A stretch of DNA of 8,258 nt from Spirochaetaceae bacterium (GTDB lineage: Bacteria > Spirochaetota > Spirochaetia > B11-G9), in the NCBI GenBank assembly GCA_030600745.1, contig JAUVLL010000135.1, forward strand, positions 1 to 8,258, written 5' to 3'. This document shows, piece by piece, positions 1 through 6,300 of the stretch (the first letter of the stretch is position 1; every line of letters begins with the position of its first letter). Position numbers and translations under genes: made by a program. The notes beneath the pieces are model-generated. The model did no database searches. It saw only the letters and a list, made by a program, of their open reading frames with translations, and had not been told where the DNA came from.

Positions 1-137
1 AGTTTCAAACCACCTGCATCGGGTTGATCACTTATTACAGATACAATTTCACATTTCAATATTCCTGCTTCAACTGCCTCTATTATGGAGTGCAGATTAC
101 TGCCTGTTCCGGAAATAAGGACCGCTATTCCAAACAC
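1..137 (-). CDS. purN: Phosphoribosylglycinamide formyltransferase (PurN), N-terminal part, cut by window edge
   Basis: The 45 complete codons read MFGIAVLISGTGSNLHSIIE and continue to SDQPDAGG. The LISGTGSNL segment is the N-terminal phosphate-binding loop of GAR transformylase, which moves a formyl group from 10-formyl-tetrahydrofolate to GAR to give FGAR in the cytoplasm. The start is GTG at 137-135. An in-frame TAG lies two codons upstream (143-141), and no ATG or TTG lies between it and the motif, so GTG is the only usable start. A purine-rich GGGAAG about nine bases upstream can serve as ribosome binding site. The gene overlaps the end of purM by 13 bases, the usual arrangement for coupled translation. 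The formate-binding and catalytic Asn-His-Asp residues lie beyond the window edge and could not be checked. Identity is firm from the motif and from its position after purM. Confidence 0.93.
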   Translation of the reverse strand, partial: MFGIAVLISGTGSNLHSIIEAVEAGILKCEIVSVISDQPDAGGLK

Positions 138-1120
138 AGACTACCGCTTCCCTTTTTAATTACCCCGATAGTCCGGGCAGAAAATCCGGATTCTTCAATT
201 ATTTTCAGGGTCTCCTTTTCATCCCCTGAATCAATACAAATTACAAATCCTGTACCCATATTAAAAGTATGAAACATCTCTTCCTCATCAACACCCTTGT
301 TCATGAGAAAATTAAATATCGGATTACTGTTCAGCCGCTTTTTATCTATAACAGCATCATATTCCGAACCAAACATGCGAGGTACATTTTCATACAGCCC
401 CCCACCCGTTATATGAGCCATACCTTTTATTTTAATCTTCTCCAATATTTTCAGGATCGGCTTAACATAGATAGTTGTAGGTTTTAAAAGCTCCAGGCCT
501 ATGGGATTCCCAAAAAAATCTTCATCTAAATTTTCCACAAGCTTCCGGACAAGAGAAAAACCATTGCTGTGAACACCGGAAGAATCAAATCCAATAAGTA
601 TGTCTCCCTCTGCAATAGAACGTCCATCTATAATGCTGCTTTTTTCAACAGCCCCGACAGAAAACCCTGCAATATCATACTCTCCCTTACTGTAAAACCC
701 CGGCATCTCTGCAGTCTCACCACCAGTCAGAGCACACCCGGCTTCAATGCAGCCATCTGCAATACCTTTGACAATAGAAGCCGCTTCCTCTGCTTTCAAT
801 TTTCCACATGCAAGATAATCCAGAAAAAACAGAGGTTTTGCTCCATGGCAGAGGATATCGTTGACACACATGGCTACGCAATCGATGCCAACAGTATCGT
901 AGATTCCCAATTCAAAAGCAATTTTCAACTTAGTTCCAACTCCATCAGTTCCGGAAACCAGTACCGGTTCCTTATAGTTCTTTAATTCATAAAGAGCAGC
1001 AAACCCACCCAAAGATGAAAGAACACCATCAGTAGCAGTCCGTTTTGAATGATCCTTTAGTAAGGACACAGTCCTGTAACCTTCCTCTTTGTTCACACCT
1101 GCACTGGAATAATCAATCAT
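125..1120 (-). CDS. purM: Phosphoribosylformylglycinamidine cyclo-ligase (AIR synthetase, PurM)
   Basis: This enzyme closes the imidazole ring, converting FGAM plus ATP to AIR. The 331-residue product is close to the family's usual length of about 345, with a slightly shortened N-terminus. The family landmarks appear in order: SGTDGVGTKLK (56-66), a GID...MCVNDILCHGAKPLFFLDY stretch (78-102), GGETAEMPGFY (133-143), SSGVHSNG (180-187), ITGGGLYENVPR (237-248) and FNMGTGF (286-292). These are the glycine- and aspartate-rich ATP and substrate loops of the PurM/PurL fold. The ATG at 1120 lies inside the end of purF (8-base overlap). It is preceded by GAGGTG (1133-1128) with a 7-base spacer, so the ribosome binding site is within purF coding sequence. 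The stop is TAG at 127-125, inside purN. I see no missing key residue and no frameshift. Confidence 0.98.
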   Translation of the reverse strand: MIDYSSAGVNKEEGYRTVSLLKDHSKRTATDGVLSSLGGFAALYELKNYKEPVLVSGTDGVGTKLKIAFELGIYDTVGIDCVAMCVNDILCHGAKPLFFLDYLACGKLKAEEAASIVKGIADGCIEAGCALTGGETAEMPGFYSKGEYDIAGFSVGAVEKSSIIDGRSIAEGDILIGFDSSGVHSNGFSLVRKLVENLDEDFFGNPIGLELLKPTTIYVKPILKILEKIKIKGMAHITGGGLYENVPRMFGSEYDAVIDKKRLNSNPIFNFLMNKGVDEEEMFHTFNMGTGFVICIDSGDEKETLKIIEESGFSARTIGVIKKGSGSLCLE

Positions 1121-2552
1121 TCTGCATCACCTCTTTCCCTCTTCCTATCTGTGCCGCCACAGGATATATTCCTGTAAAACACCCCATACAGAAATTCTCT
1201 TCACCACCCAGAGAAGATAGAAGACCTTCCCTGCTAAGATAACCAAGGCTGTCTGCACAAATAATTTTATTCATAGCTTCAATAGTTCCTTCTCTGCCAA
1301 TCAACTCATTTCGATAGGGTGTATCAATTCCAAAATAACAGGGATATGAAACAGGAGGAGAAGCCACCCGGAGGTGTACTTCTGAAGCACCGGCTGCCCT
1401 CAGCATCTCCACGAGTTTCCGGCTGGTGGTTCCACGAACAATGGAATCATCAATCAGAACAACTCTTTTCCCCTTTACACTGTTTTTCATCACGTTTAGT
1501 TTTACGTTAACAGCCCTCTCTCTTAATTCCTGGGAAGGAGTAATAAACGTTCTTCCAACATATTTATTTTTTATCAATGTCATCTCATAGGGTATACCCG
1601 ATTTTTTAGAATAACCAACAGCAGCAGGAATTCCGGAATCCGGAACACCGGATATGATATCAGCCTCTACCGGACATTCTTCAAAAAGCCTTTCTCCTGA
1701 TCGACAACGCATTTCATACACATCTATTTCATCAATTATACTGTCCGGTCTGGCAAAATATATATATTCAAAAGAACAGGTCTGGCAGGAAGTTCTCTCC
1801 ATATTGTTTATGGAATGCAATCCATCTTTATCCGCAATAACAATCTCTCCAGGCTTAACATCTCTTACAAATTCAGCCCCCACAGTATCCAGGGCACAGC
1901 TTTCAGATGAAAAAATCCATGTATCACCAAGTTTACCTATACAAAGAGGGCGTATCCCGTTTCTGTCTCTCGCTCCAACCATACAGTCATTTGAAAGAAT
2001 AATAATTGCATAGGATCCCTGAATAGTATTGGCAGCATCACTTACCGCCTCAGGAAGACCCTTCTTATAAGCCCGGGCAATCAAATTAAGAATAACCTCA
2101 GAATCCGAGGAGGTTTGAAACAAGCGTCCGGTATCTTCAAGAAGATCACGAATAACATCGGCATTCACTATATTTCCATTATGACTGATGCTTAAAGGAC
2201 CAAGTTTGGTCACTGCATCCAGAGGCTGGGCATTTTTTATATCACTGTTCCCGGTTGTAGAATAACGTACATGTCCAATCGCTGAAGGACCTTTTAGTGA
2301 ATTAAGTTTTTCTTTGGTAAAAACCTCTGAAACAAGACCCATTCCCTTCTGCACCTTAATTTCTTCACCATTACTTACAGCAATCCCTGCACTCTCCTGC
2401 CCACGGTGCTGCAGTGAATACAATCCGTAATAGGTAACTACTGCAGCATCAAGGGGAGATACAGAGTAACAGCCGAATACACCGCATTCCTCTTTCAGTT
2501 TATCTTCTTCAGACAGTTTATCGTTTTCAGGAAATTTGTCATTTTTATACAT
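1113..2552 (-). CDS. purF: Amidophosphoribosyltransferase (PurF), Bacillus-type with propeptide and 4Fe-4S ligands
   Basis: PurF catalyses the committed step, PRPP plus glutamine to phosphoribosylamine, and is the classic target of AMP/GMP feedback. The 479 residues hold an N-terminal glutaminase domain (from Cys23, the expected nucleophile in EECGVFG, to about 240) and a C-terminal phosphoribosyltransferase domain with the PRPP loop VVLIDDSIVRGTTS (364-377). Other marks are SLQHRGQESAGI (46-57) and SHNGN (123-127). Cysteines 259, 405, 455 and 458 (the last pair as CMGCFTG) align by context with the four 4Fe-4S ligands of Bacillus subtilis PurF, suggesting an oxygen-labile enzyme. Family knowledge says the propeptide before Cys23 is removed autocatalytically; here it is 22 residues, against 11 in B. 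subtilis, and is built of three similar hexamers. The ATG at 2552 has an in-frame TAG directly before it, which fixes the start. The Shine-Dalgarno is weak (GGAAAA). Confidence 0.98.
   Translation of the reverse strand: MYKNDKFPENDKLSEEDKLKEECGVFGCYSVSPLDAAVVTYYGLYSLQHRGQESAGIAVSNGEEIKVQKGMGLVSEVFTKEKLNSLKGPSAIGHVRYSTTGNSDIKNAQPLDAVTKLGPLSISHNGNIVNADVIRDLLEDTGRLFQTSSDSEVILNLIARAYKKGLPEAVSDAANTIQGSYAIIILSNDCMVGARDRNGIRPLCIGKLGDTWIFSSESCALDTVGAEFVRDVKPGEIVIADKDGLHSINNMERTSCQTCSFEYIYFARPDSIIDEIDVYEMRCRSGERLFEECPVEADIISGVPDSGIPAAVGYSKKSGIPYEMTLIKNKYVGRTFITPSQELRERAVNVKLNVMKNSVKGKRVVLIDDSIVRGTTSRKLVEMLRAAGASEVHLRVASPPVSYPCYFGIDTPYRNELIGREGTIEAMNKIICADSLGYLSREGLLSSLGGEENFCMGCFTGIYPVAAQIGRGKEVMQND
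2487..2540 (-). repeat. Three tandem 18-base units encoding the PurF propeptide (DKFPEN-DKLSEE-DKLKEE)
   Basis: Codons 5-22 of purF form three consecutive 18-base units. Units two and three share GATAAACTG and end in GAAGAA and GAGGAA. Unit one is the most diverged (GACAAATTT...). The peptide reads DKFPEN, DKLSEE, DKLKEE and runs straight into the catalytic Cys23. The array lies wholly inside the propeptide expected to be cleaved away, so copy-number change would leave the mature enzyme unaltered. The repeat is read directly from the sequence; its origin by tandem duplication is inferred. Confidence 0.75.
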
Positions 2553-2592
2553 CTATGTTTTCCAGTCTTTTCAAAACTCTGATATATTCCAT
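2545..2592 (-). CDS. Possible 15-codon bridging mini-ORF between purE and purF
   Basis: An ATG overlaps the purE stop codon as TAATG (ATG at 2592-2590). It opens a 15-codon frame, MEYIRVLKRLENIDV, whose TAA (2547-2545) lies just past the purF ATG (2552-2550), in another frame. It fills the purE-purF spacer exactly. Because the purF Shine-Dalgarno is weak, terminating and re-initiating ribosomes could couple purE to purF translation through this frame. No family is recognisable in so short a peptide, and a chance open frame of this length is quite possible. It is listed as a candidate only. Confidence 0.25.
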   Translation of the reverse strand: MEYIRVLKRLENIDV

Positions 2593-3071
2593 TACAGCTT
2601 TACTCCTTCTTTATTATCCTTTGTAAATTTCTCTTTCATTTCCAATCTGTATTGCCTCATCCTATTCTGAAGATCATTATCTGAACTGTACAAAAACTGA
2701 ACAGCAAGAAGTGCGGCATTTGATGAATTATTAATTCCCACAGTTGCTACAGGAATTCCCTTCGGCATCTGTACAATGGAAAGAAGTGAATCCATTCCAT
2801 CCAGAGCAGCCTTAAGCGGGACACCTACAACAGGAATGGTTGTAAGAGAGGCAATTACCCCTGGCAGATGAGCAGCCAGTCCTGCTCCGGCAATAAAGCA
2901 GCCGACGCCATCTGCTTCCATTTTTGTAATTTGTTCCCGAAGTAACTCAGGCGCTCTGTGGGCAGAAATAATATGAGCGCTCCAGGCTATACCAAACTCA
3001 TCCAGCACCCTTCCTGCATTTCTCATTACATCTTTATCTGAACTACTCCCAAGAATAATTCCAACTTTCAC
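2592..3071 (-). CDS. purE: N5-carboxyaminoimidazole ribonucleotide mutase (class I PurE)
   Basis: PurE rearranges N5-CAIR to CAIR, the step between AIR and SAICAR formation. The 159 residues carry the expected elements: GSSSD (8-12), ISAHRAPE (35-42, with the likely catalytic His38), an IAGAGLAAHLPG loop (60-71) and DGMDSLLSIVQMPKGIPVAT (91-110). The SAHRxP, AHLPG and LLSIVQMP segments match class I enzymes, which need PurK to make N5-CAIR. They differ from the class II (direct AIR carboxylase) type known from Treponema denticola. Leu65 stands where many class I proteins have Gly in GAGGAAHLPG. The start is GTG at 3071-3069: the overlapping ATG (3073-3071) meets TGA at once, and AAAGGAG sits 7 bases before the GTG. 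It is the first gene after the guanine riboswitch terminator, so its transcription should fall when guanine is plentiful. No purK is in the window. Confidence 0.97.
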   Translation of the reverse strand: MKVGIILGSSSDKDVMRNAGRVLDEFGIAWSAHIISAHRAPELLREQITKMEADGVGCFIAGAGLAAHLPGVIASLTTIPVVGVPLKAALDGMDSLLSIVQMPKGIPVATVGINNSSNAALLAVQFLYSSDNDLQNRMRQYRLEMKEKFTKDNKEGVKL

Positions 3072-3078
3072 ATCAATT

Positions 3079-3085
3079 CTCCTTT
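3079..3085 (-). promoter_or_regulatory. purE ribosome binding site AAAGGAG
   Basis: AAAGGAG lies 7 bases before GTG (3071-3069) and so selects that codon. The nearby ATG (3073-3071) opens no frame because it is followed directly by TGA. The site is embedded in ACCAAAGGAG (3088-3079), whose first eight bases are exactly complementary to CCTTTGGT (3131-3124) in the tip of the upstream terminator hairpin, so the site could be partly masked in some RNA folds. Confidence 0.85.
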
Positions 3086-3103
3086 GGTTGTCAACAAATT
3101 AAC

Positions 3104-3147
3104 AAAAAAACCGTCATCAGACTACCAAAGGTAATCGAATGACGGTT
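3104..3147 (-). terminator. Rho-independent terminator of the guanine riboswitch
   Basis: The stem begins AACCGTCAT (3147-3139) and closes with ATGACGGTT (3117-3109). It continues inward through GATTACC/GGTAGTC to a TTT loop, giving 17 of 18 positions paired (including G-U) with one C-U mismatch. Seven T residues (3110-3104) follow in the transcript sense. It ends about 32 bases before the purE start. As it lies downstream of both purL and the aptamer, it can end purL transcripts as well as abort purE-F-M-N transcription when guanine is bound. Confidence 0.93.
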
Positions 3148-3205
3148 ATTGTTACGTAGCAATCCTTTGGATACTTACGTAAATCGAAACCTCACCTGAT
3201 TCACC
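3130..3205 (-). promoter_or_regulatory. Predicted antiterminator pairing of the riboswitch expression platform
   Basis: The P1 3' strand and the bases after it (3205-3188) can pair with the terminator 5' arm (3147-3130). The pairs are GGU with ACC, AAUC (3201-3198) with GAUU (3136-3133), UGA (3194-3192) with UCA (3142-3140) and GGUU (3191-3188) with AACC (3147-3144), with small bulges and one internal loop. It uses P1 bases and terminator bases, so it excludes both. That is the logic of an OFF switch: ligand holds P1, the antiterminator is lost and the terminator forms. Pairing was found by eye and no energies were computed. Confidence 0.7.
3152..3182 (-). other. Hairpin enclosed between the two antiterminator strands
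   Basis: TTACGTA (3182-3176) pairs with TACGTAA (3158-3152). An inner ATCC/GGAT stem closes an AAA loop, giving a bulged hairpin whose tip carries CCAAAGG (3170-3164). It can form in both switch states, and in the antiterminated state it would act as the closing helix that brings the two distant strands together. The tip is also complementary to CCTTTGG (3131-3125) in the terminator. Confidence 0.6.
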
Positions 3206-3272
3206 CATAGTAGAAGAATTTAAGGTTCCTCTGTAGAAACTGCCGGTCCATATTACCAGCGTTATATGGATG
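3202..3272 (-). ncRNA. Guanine riboswitch aptamer (purine riboswitch class)
   Basis: All parts of the purine aptamer are present. P1 is CAUCCAU (3272-3266) with AUGGGUG (3208-3202). P2 is GCUGGU (3260-3255) with ACCGGC (3247-3242), closing a 7-base loop AAUAUGG. P3 is AGAGGAA (3232-3226) with UUCUUCU (3218-3212), closing a 7-base loop CCUUAAA. J1/2 contains AUAA, J2/3 reads GUUUCUAC (3240-3233) and J3/1 reads ACUAU. The GG of L2 (3249-3248) and CC of L3 (3225-3224) are placed for the conserved kissing interaction. The base that pairs with the ligand, position 74 in xpt numbering, is C (3210), which specifies guanine or hypoxanthine rather than adenine. The invariant U at position 51 (3235) is kept, which argues against a 2'-deoxyguanosine variant. 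The downstream terminator makes it a transcriptional OFF switch for purE-F-M-N. Confidence 0.96.
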
Positions 3273-3297
3273 AAATGCTCTTTAAAAAAGCATTTCA
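3271..3297 (-). other. Hairpin between the purL stop and the aptamer
   Basis: TGAAATGCT (3297-3289) pairs perfectly with AGCATTTCA (3279-3271). A further U-G and two U-A pairs are possible inside, around a UUA loop. It starts one base after the purL stop codon and its last two bases overlap the first two bases of aptamer P1. No T-run follows on the minus strand, so it is not a standard terminator. It could protect the purL mRNA 3' end or stack on P1. Confidence 0.6.
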
Positions 3298-3327
3298 GTT
3301 ATAAAAAATAATTTACCCCGGACTCAA
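3298..3327 (-). promoter_or_regulatory. Possible sigma-70-type promoter for the riboswitch-purE transcript
   Basis: TTGAGT (3327-3322) and TATAAC (3303-3298) are separated by 18 bases and overlap the purL stop codon. Each is close to a vegetative promoter box (four and five of six bases). A start near 3291 would leave a short lead into the aptamer at 3272 but would cut the hairpin at 3297-3271. A promoter somewhere here is expected if the riboswitch is to act independently of purL, but this exact pair is tentative. Confidence 0.3.
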
Positions 3328-6300
3328 AGATCTTCTGATCCTTATCTCCGGGAACATTTATACCTATAAAATCTCCTGTTCTTTCGGAATGCCCCATCTT
3401 ACCCATAATTCTGCCGTCCGGACTTGTCAGCCCTTCAACGGCAAAGGCGGAACCGTTAGGGTTAGCAGGATACTGCATACTTACATTGCCATCTAAATCT
3501 ACATACCGGCTGCTTATCTGCCCACGTTCAAAAAGTTCTCTAATCTCCTCATCGTTTCCAATAAACCGTCCTTCCCCATGGGAGACAGGAACTGTATGAA
3601 TCATCCCCTGACTAAGGGAAGAATACCACGGAGAAAGGGTAGATACAACACTCGTTCTGACCATTCTGGAAACATGACGCCCTATTTTATTAAAGGTCAA
3701 GGTTGGTGCATCAGACGACATATCCCTTATTTCACCATAGGGAAGAAGGCCAAGTTTTAAAAGGGCCTGAAAACCATTGCATATTCCAAGAACAAGGCCG
3801 CCTCTTTCATTTATAAGATCCATCAGTGCATCCTCAATTTTGTTGTTTCTCAAAACTGATGCAATAAACTTCCCGGAACCATCCGGCTCATCTCCTGCAC
3901 TGAAACCACCCGGGATCATTACAATTTGTGATTCTCTGATATCTTTTGCAAGAATAGAAAGAGATTCCTCAATCTCATGAACTTGCTGATTGCGAAAAAC
4001 AGGGCTTTTAATAATTGCACCTGCCCTGGTAAACTGTCTGGCTGAGTCGATTTCACAATTTGTTCCGGGAAACACGGGAATACAGACCTGTGGCTTAGCG
4101 TTCTTTAACAGGTTTGGCTTTAACAGCTTTGATCCTTCGATTTTTTTACTTCCTTCAGCTCTCTCGAAAAACTCGGGAACCGGAGTGACAAGGGTATCAT
4201 CGGCATGATGTGTGGGGAAAACATCTTCCAGGGAACCTGACCATGCTGAAAGAGCATCTTTCAGGGGTATCACAATATTATTACTGCTTATTCTTTCCCC
4301 TGGAACTGTTACTCCAAGTTTATGGATACTAACCCCGACCGGGATCTTAAGTTCAGGAAATTTATCTTTTAATTCAACAATTACTGATCCATACATGGGT
4401 CCAAAAAAATCAAAACCGTCCTCTAATTCTATTCCAATCATGTTGCCGAAACACATTTTGCTTATGCATTCAGCAATTCCTCCATAACGTACAGAATGGG
4501 CTGCCGAAACCTGCCCCTCTTTTACAAGATTGTATAGATAATCCAGATTTGATCTCATTACTCCAAAATCAGGAAGTTCATCTTTATCCCTTTGTACAGT
4601 CAGGATAACAATATCACTGCCAGTTTTCTTAAATTCCGGTGAAATAATATCAGAAGCTTCTCCAACTGATACTGCAAAAGCAGCAAGAGTTGGCGGAACA
4701 ACCAGATCATTGAAAGATCCTGACATACTGTCTTTCCCGCCAATAGCAGGAATTGACAGTTCTTTCTGTACTTTCAAGGCTCCTAAAAGAGCTGCGAACG
4801 GCTTGCCCCACTTCAGCTTGTCGCCACCAAGGTTTTCAAAATATTCCTGAAGTGTAAGACGGATACGATGGGAATCACCTCCGGCAGCAGCAATCTTTGT
4901 TACTGCCTCTATAATCCCGTAAACTGCCCCATGAAAAGGACTCCATTTGCCAATAGCAGGAAGATATCCCTCACTCATCAGACTAACAGTAAAAGTATCC
5001 CCATCATAAACGGGAATCTTTGAAACCATAGCCTCTATGGGAGTAAGCTGATATTTTCCGCCAAATGGAAGTAGTACCGAACCGGAACCTATGGTAGAGT
5101 CAAAACGTTCACTTAAGCCCTGCAGACTGCATACATTAAGATCCCCAAGAATCTCCATCCATTTATTGTACACGGTTTTAGGATTATCTCTCTCAGTTTC
5201 ACACTTCTCTTTCCGATCAGCAAAAAAACTTCTGTCTGAGGGAGCCCTTAATGTAATATCTGCCCGGGCTGTTACACCCCCTGAGTCAAGGAAATCCCTG
5301 GAAAAATCGACAATAAGTTTATCTTCCCATTCCATTTGAAGACGATTTGTATCAGTAACAACTGCCACCCTTGTGGCAAGAAGATTTTCCTCTGCAGCCA
5401 GAGAACAAAAAAGATCTTCATCATTGGCCTCCACAACAACTGCCATTCTCTCCTGTGATTCGGATATGGCAAGTTCAGTACCACTTAGACCCTCATATTT
5501 TTTAGGTATTCTGTCAAGATTAATTACAATTCCCTCTGTAAGCTCTCCAATTGCAACACTTACACCACCGGCACCAAAATCGTTGCAGCGTTTTATAAGT
5601 CTTGCAGCTTCCCCGTTTCTAAAAAGCCGCTGAAGCTTCCTCTCCTCAGGAGGATTTCCCTTCTGGACCTCTGCTCCGGCAGTCTCGACAGAATCTTCAT
5701 CATGAACCCTGGAGGAACCGGTTGCACCGCCGCAGCCGTCCCTCCCTGTCATACCTCCCACAAGGATAACAACATCTCCTTTTATGGGAGTATTTCGTCT
5801 TACATTATCTTTAAGGGCCGCCCCTATTACTGCTCCTATCTCCATCCTTTTTGCAATAAAATCATCATCGTACACCTCCCGCACATGACCGGTGGCAATA
5901 CCGATCTGGTTTCCATAGGAACTGTATCCGGCGGCCGCTCCCAGAGTTATAACTCGCTGTGGAAGCTTCCCCTTCAGGGTCTGATCCATCGAAACAGTAG
6001 GGTCTCCGCTTCCTGTCAGCCTCATGGCCTGATAGACATAACTCCGCCCGGAGAGGGGGTCACGAATAGCACCCCCAAGGCAGGTAGCAGCACCTCCGAA
6101 GGGTTCGATCTCTGTTGGATGATTATGGGTTTCATTTTTAAACATCAACAGCCATTTCTGAATGCTGTCTCCAACCTTTACATCTATATTGATACTACAG
6201 GCATTTATCTCCAGGGAAACATCAAGATCTTCCAATAAACCTCTTTTCCCAAGATCCTTCATCCCGATAACAGCCATATCCATAAGGGTAATATCCCTTG

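Noticed and set aside
569..985. 138-codon plus-strand open frame
   Set aside because: It is antisense to well-conserved PurM sequence, and nothing in the translation resembles a known family.
3071..3073. ATG as the purE start instead of GTG
   Set aside because: The ATG is followed at once by TGA and is out of the PurE frame; the GTG two bases later starts the conserved MKVGIILGSSSD sequence.
3089..3094. TTGACA on the minus strand just before purE, as a -35 box
   Set aside because: A matching -10 box would fall inside the purE coding start, leaving no room for a leader. The hexamer overlaps the region around the ribosome binding site and is probably chance.
3271..3297. Hairpin after purL as an intrinsic terminator
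   Set aside because: No T-run follows the 3' arm on the minus strand, and no plus-strand gene needs a terminator here.
5272..5484. Second minus-strand frame within purL
   Set aside because: It overlaps the PurL synthetase domain out of frame. PurL reads through without interruption, so this is not a frameshift fragment.
5702..6238. 178-codon plus-strand open frame, the longest on that strand
   Set aside because: It lies fully antisense to conserved PurL motifs, has no clear ribosome binding site and gives a low-complexity, unfamiliar protein. It is a shadow of purL.
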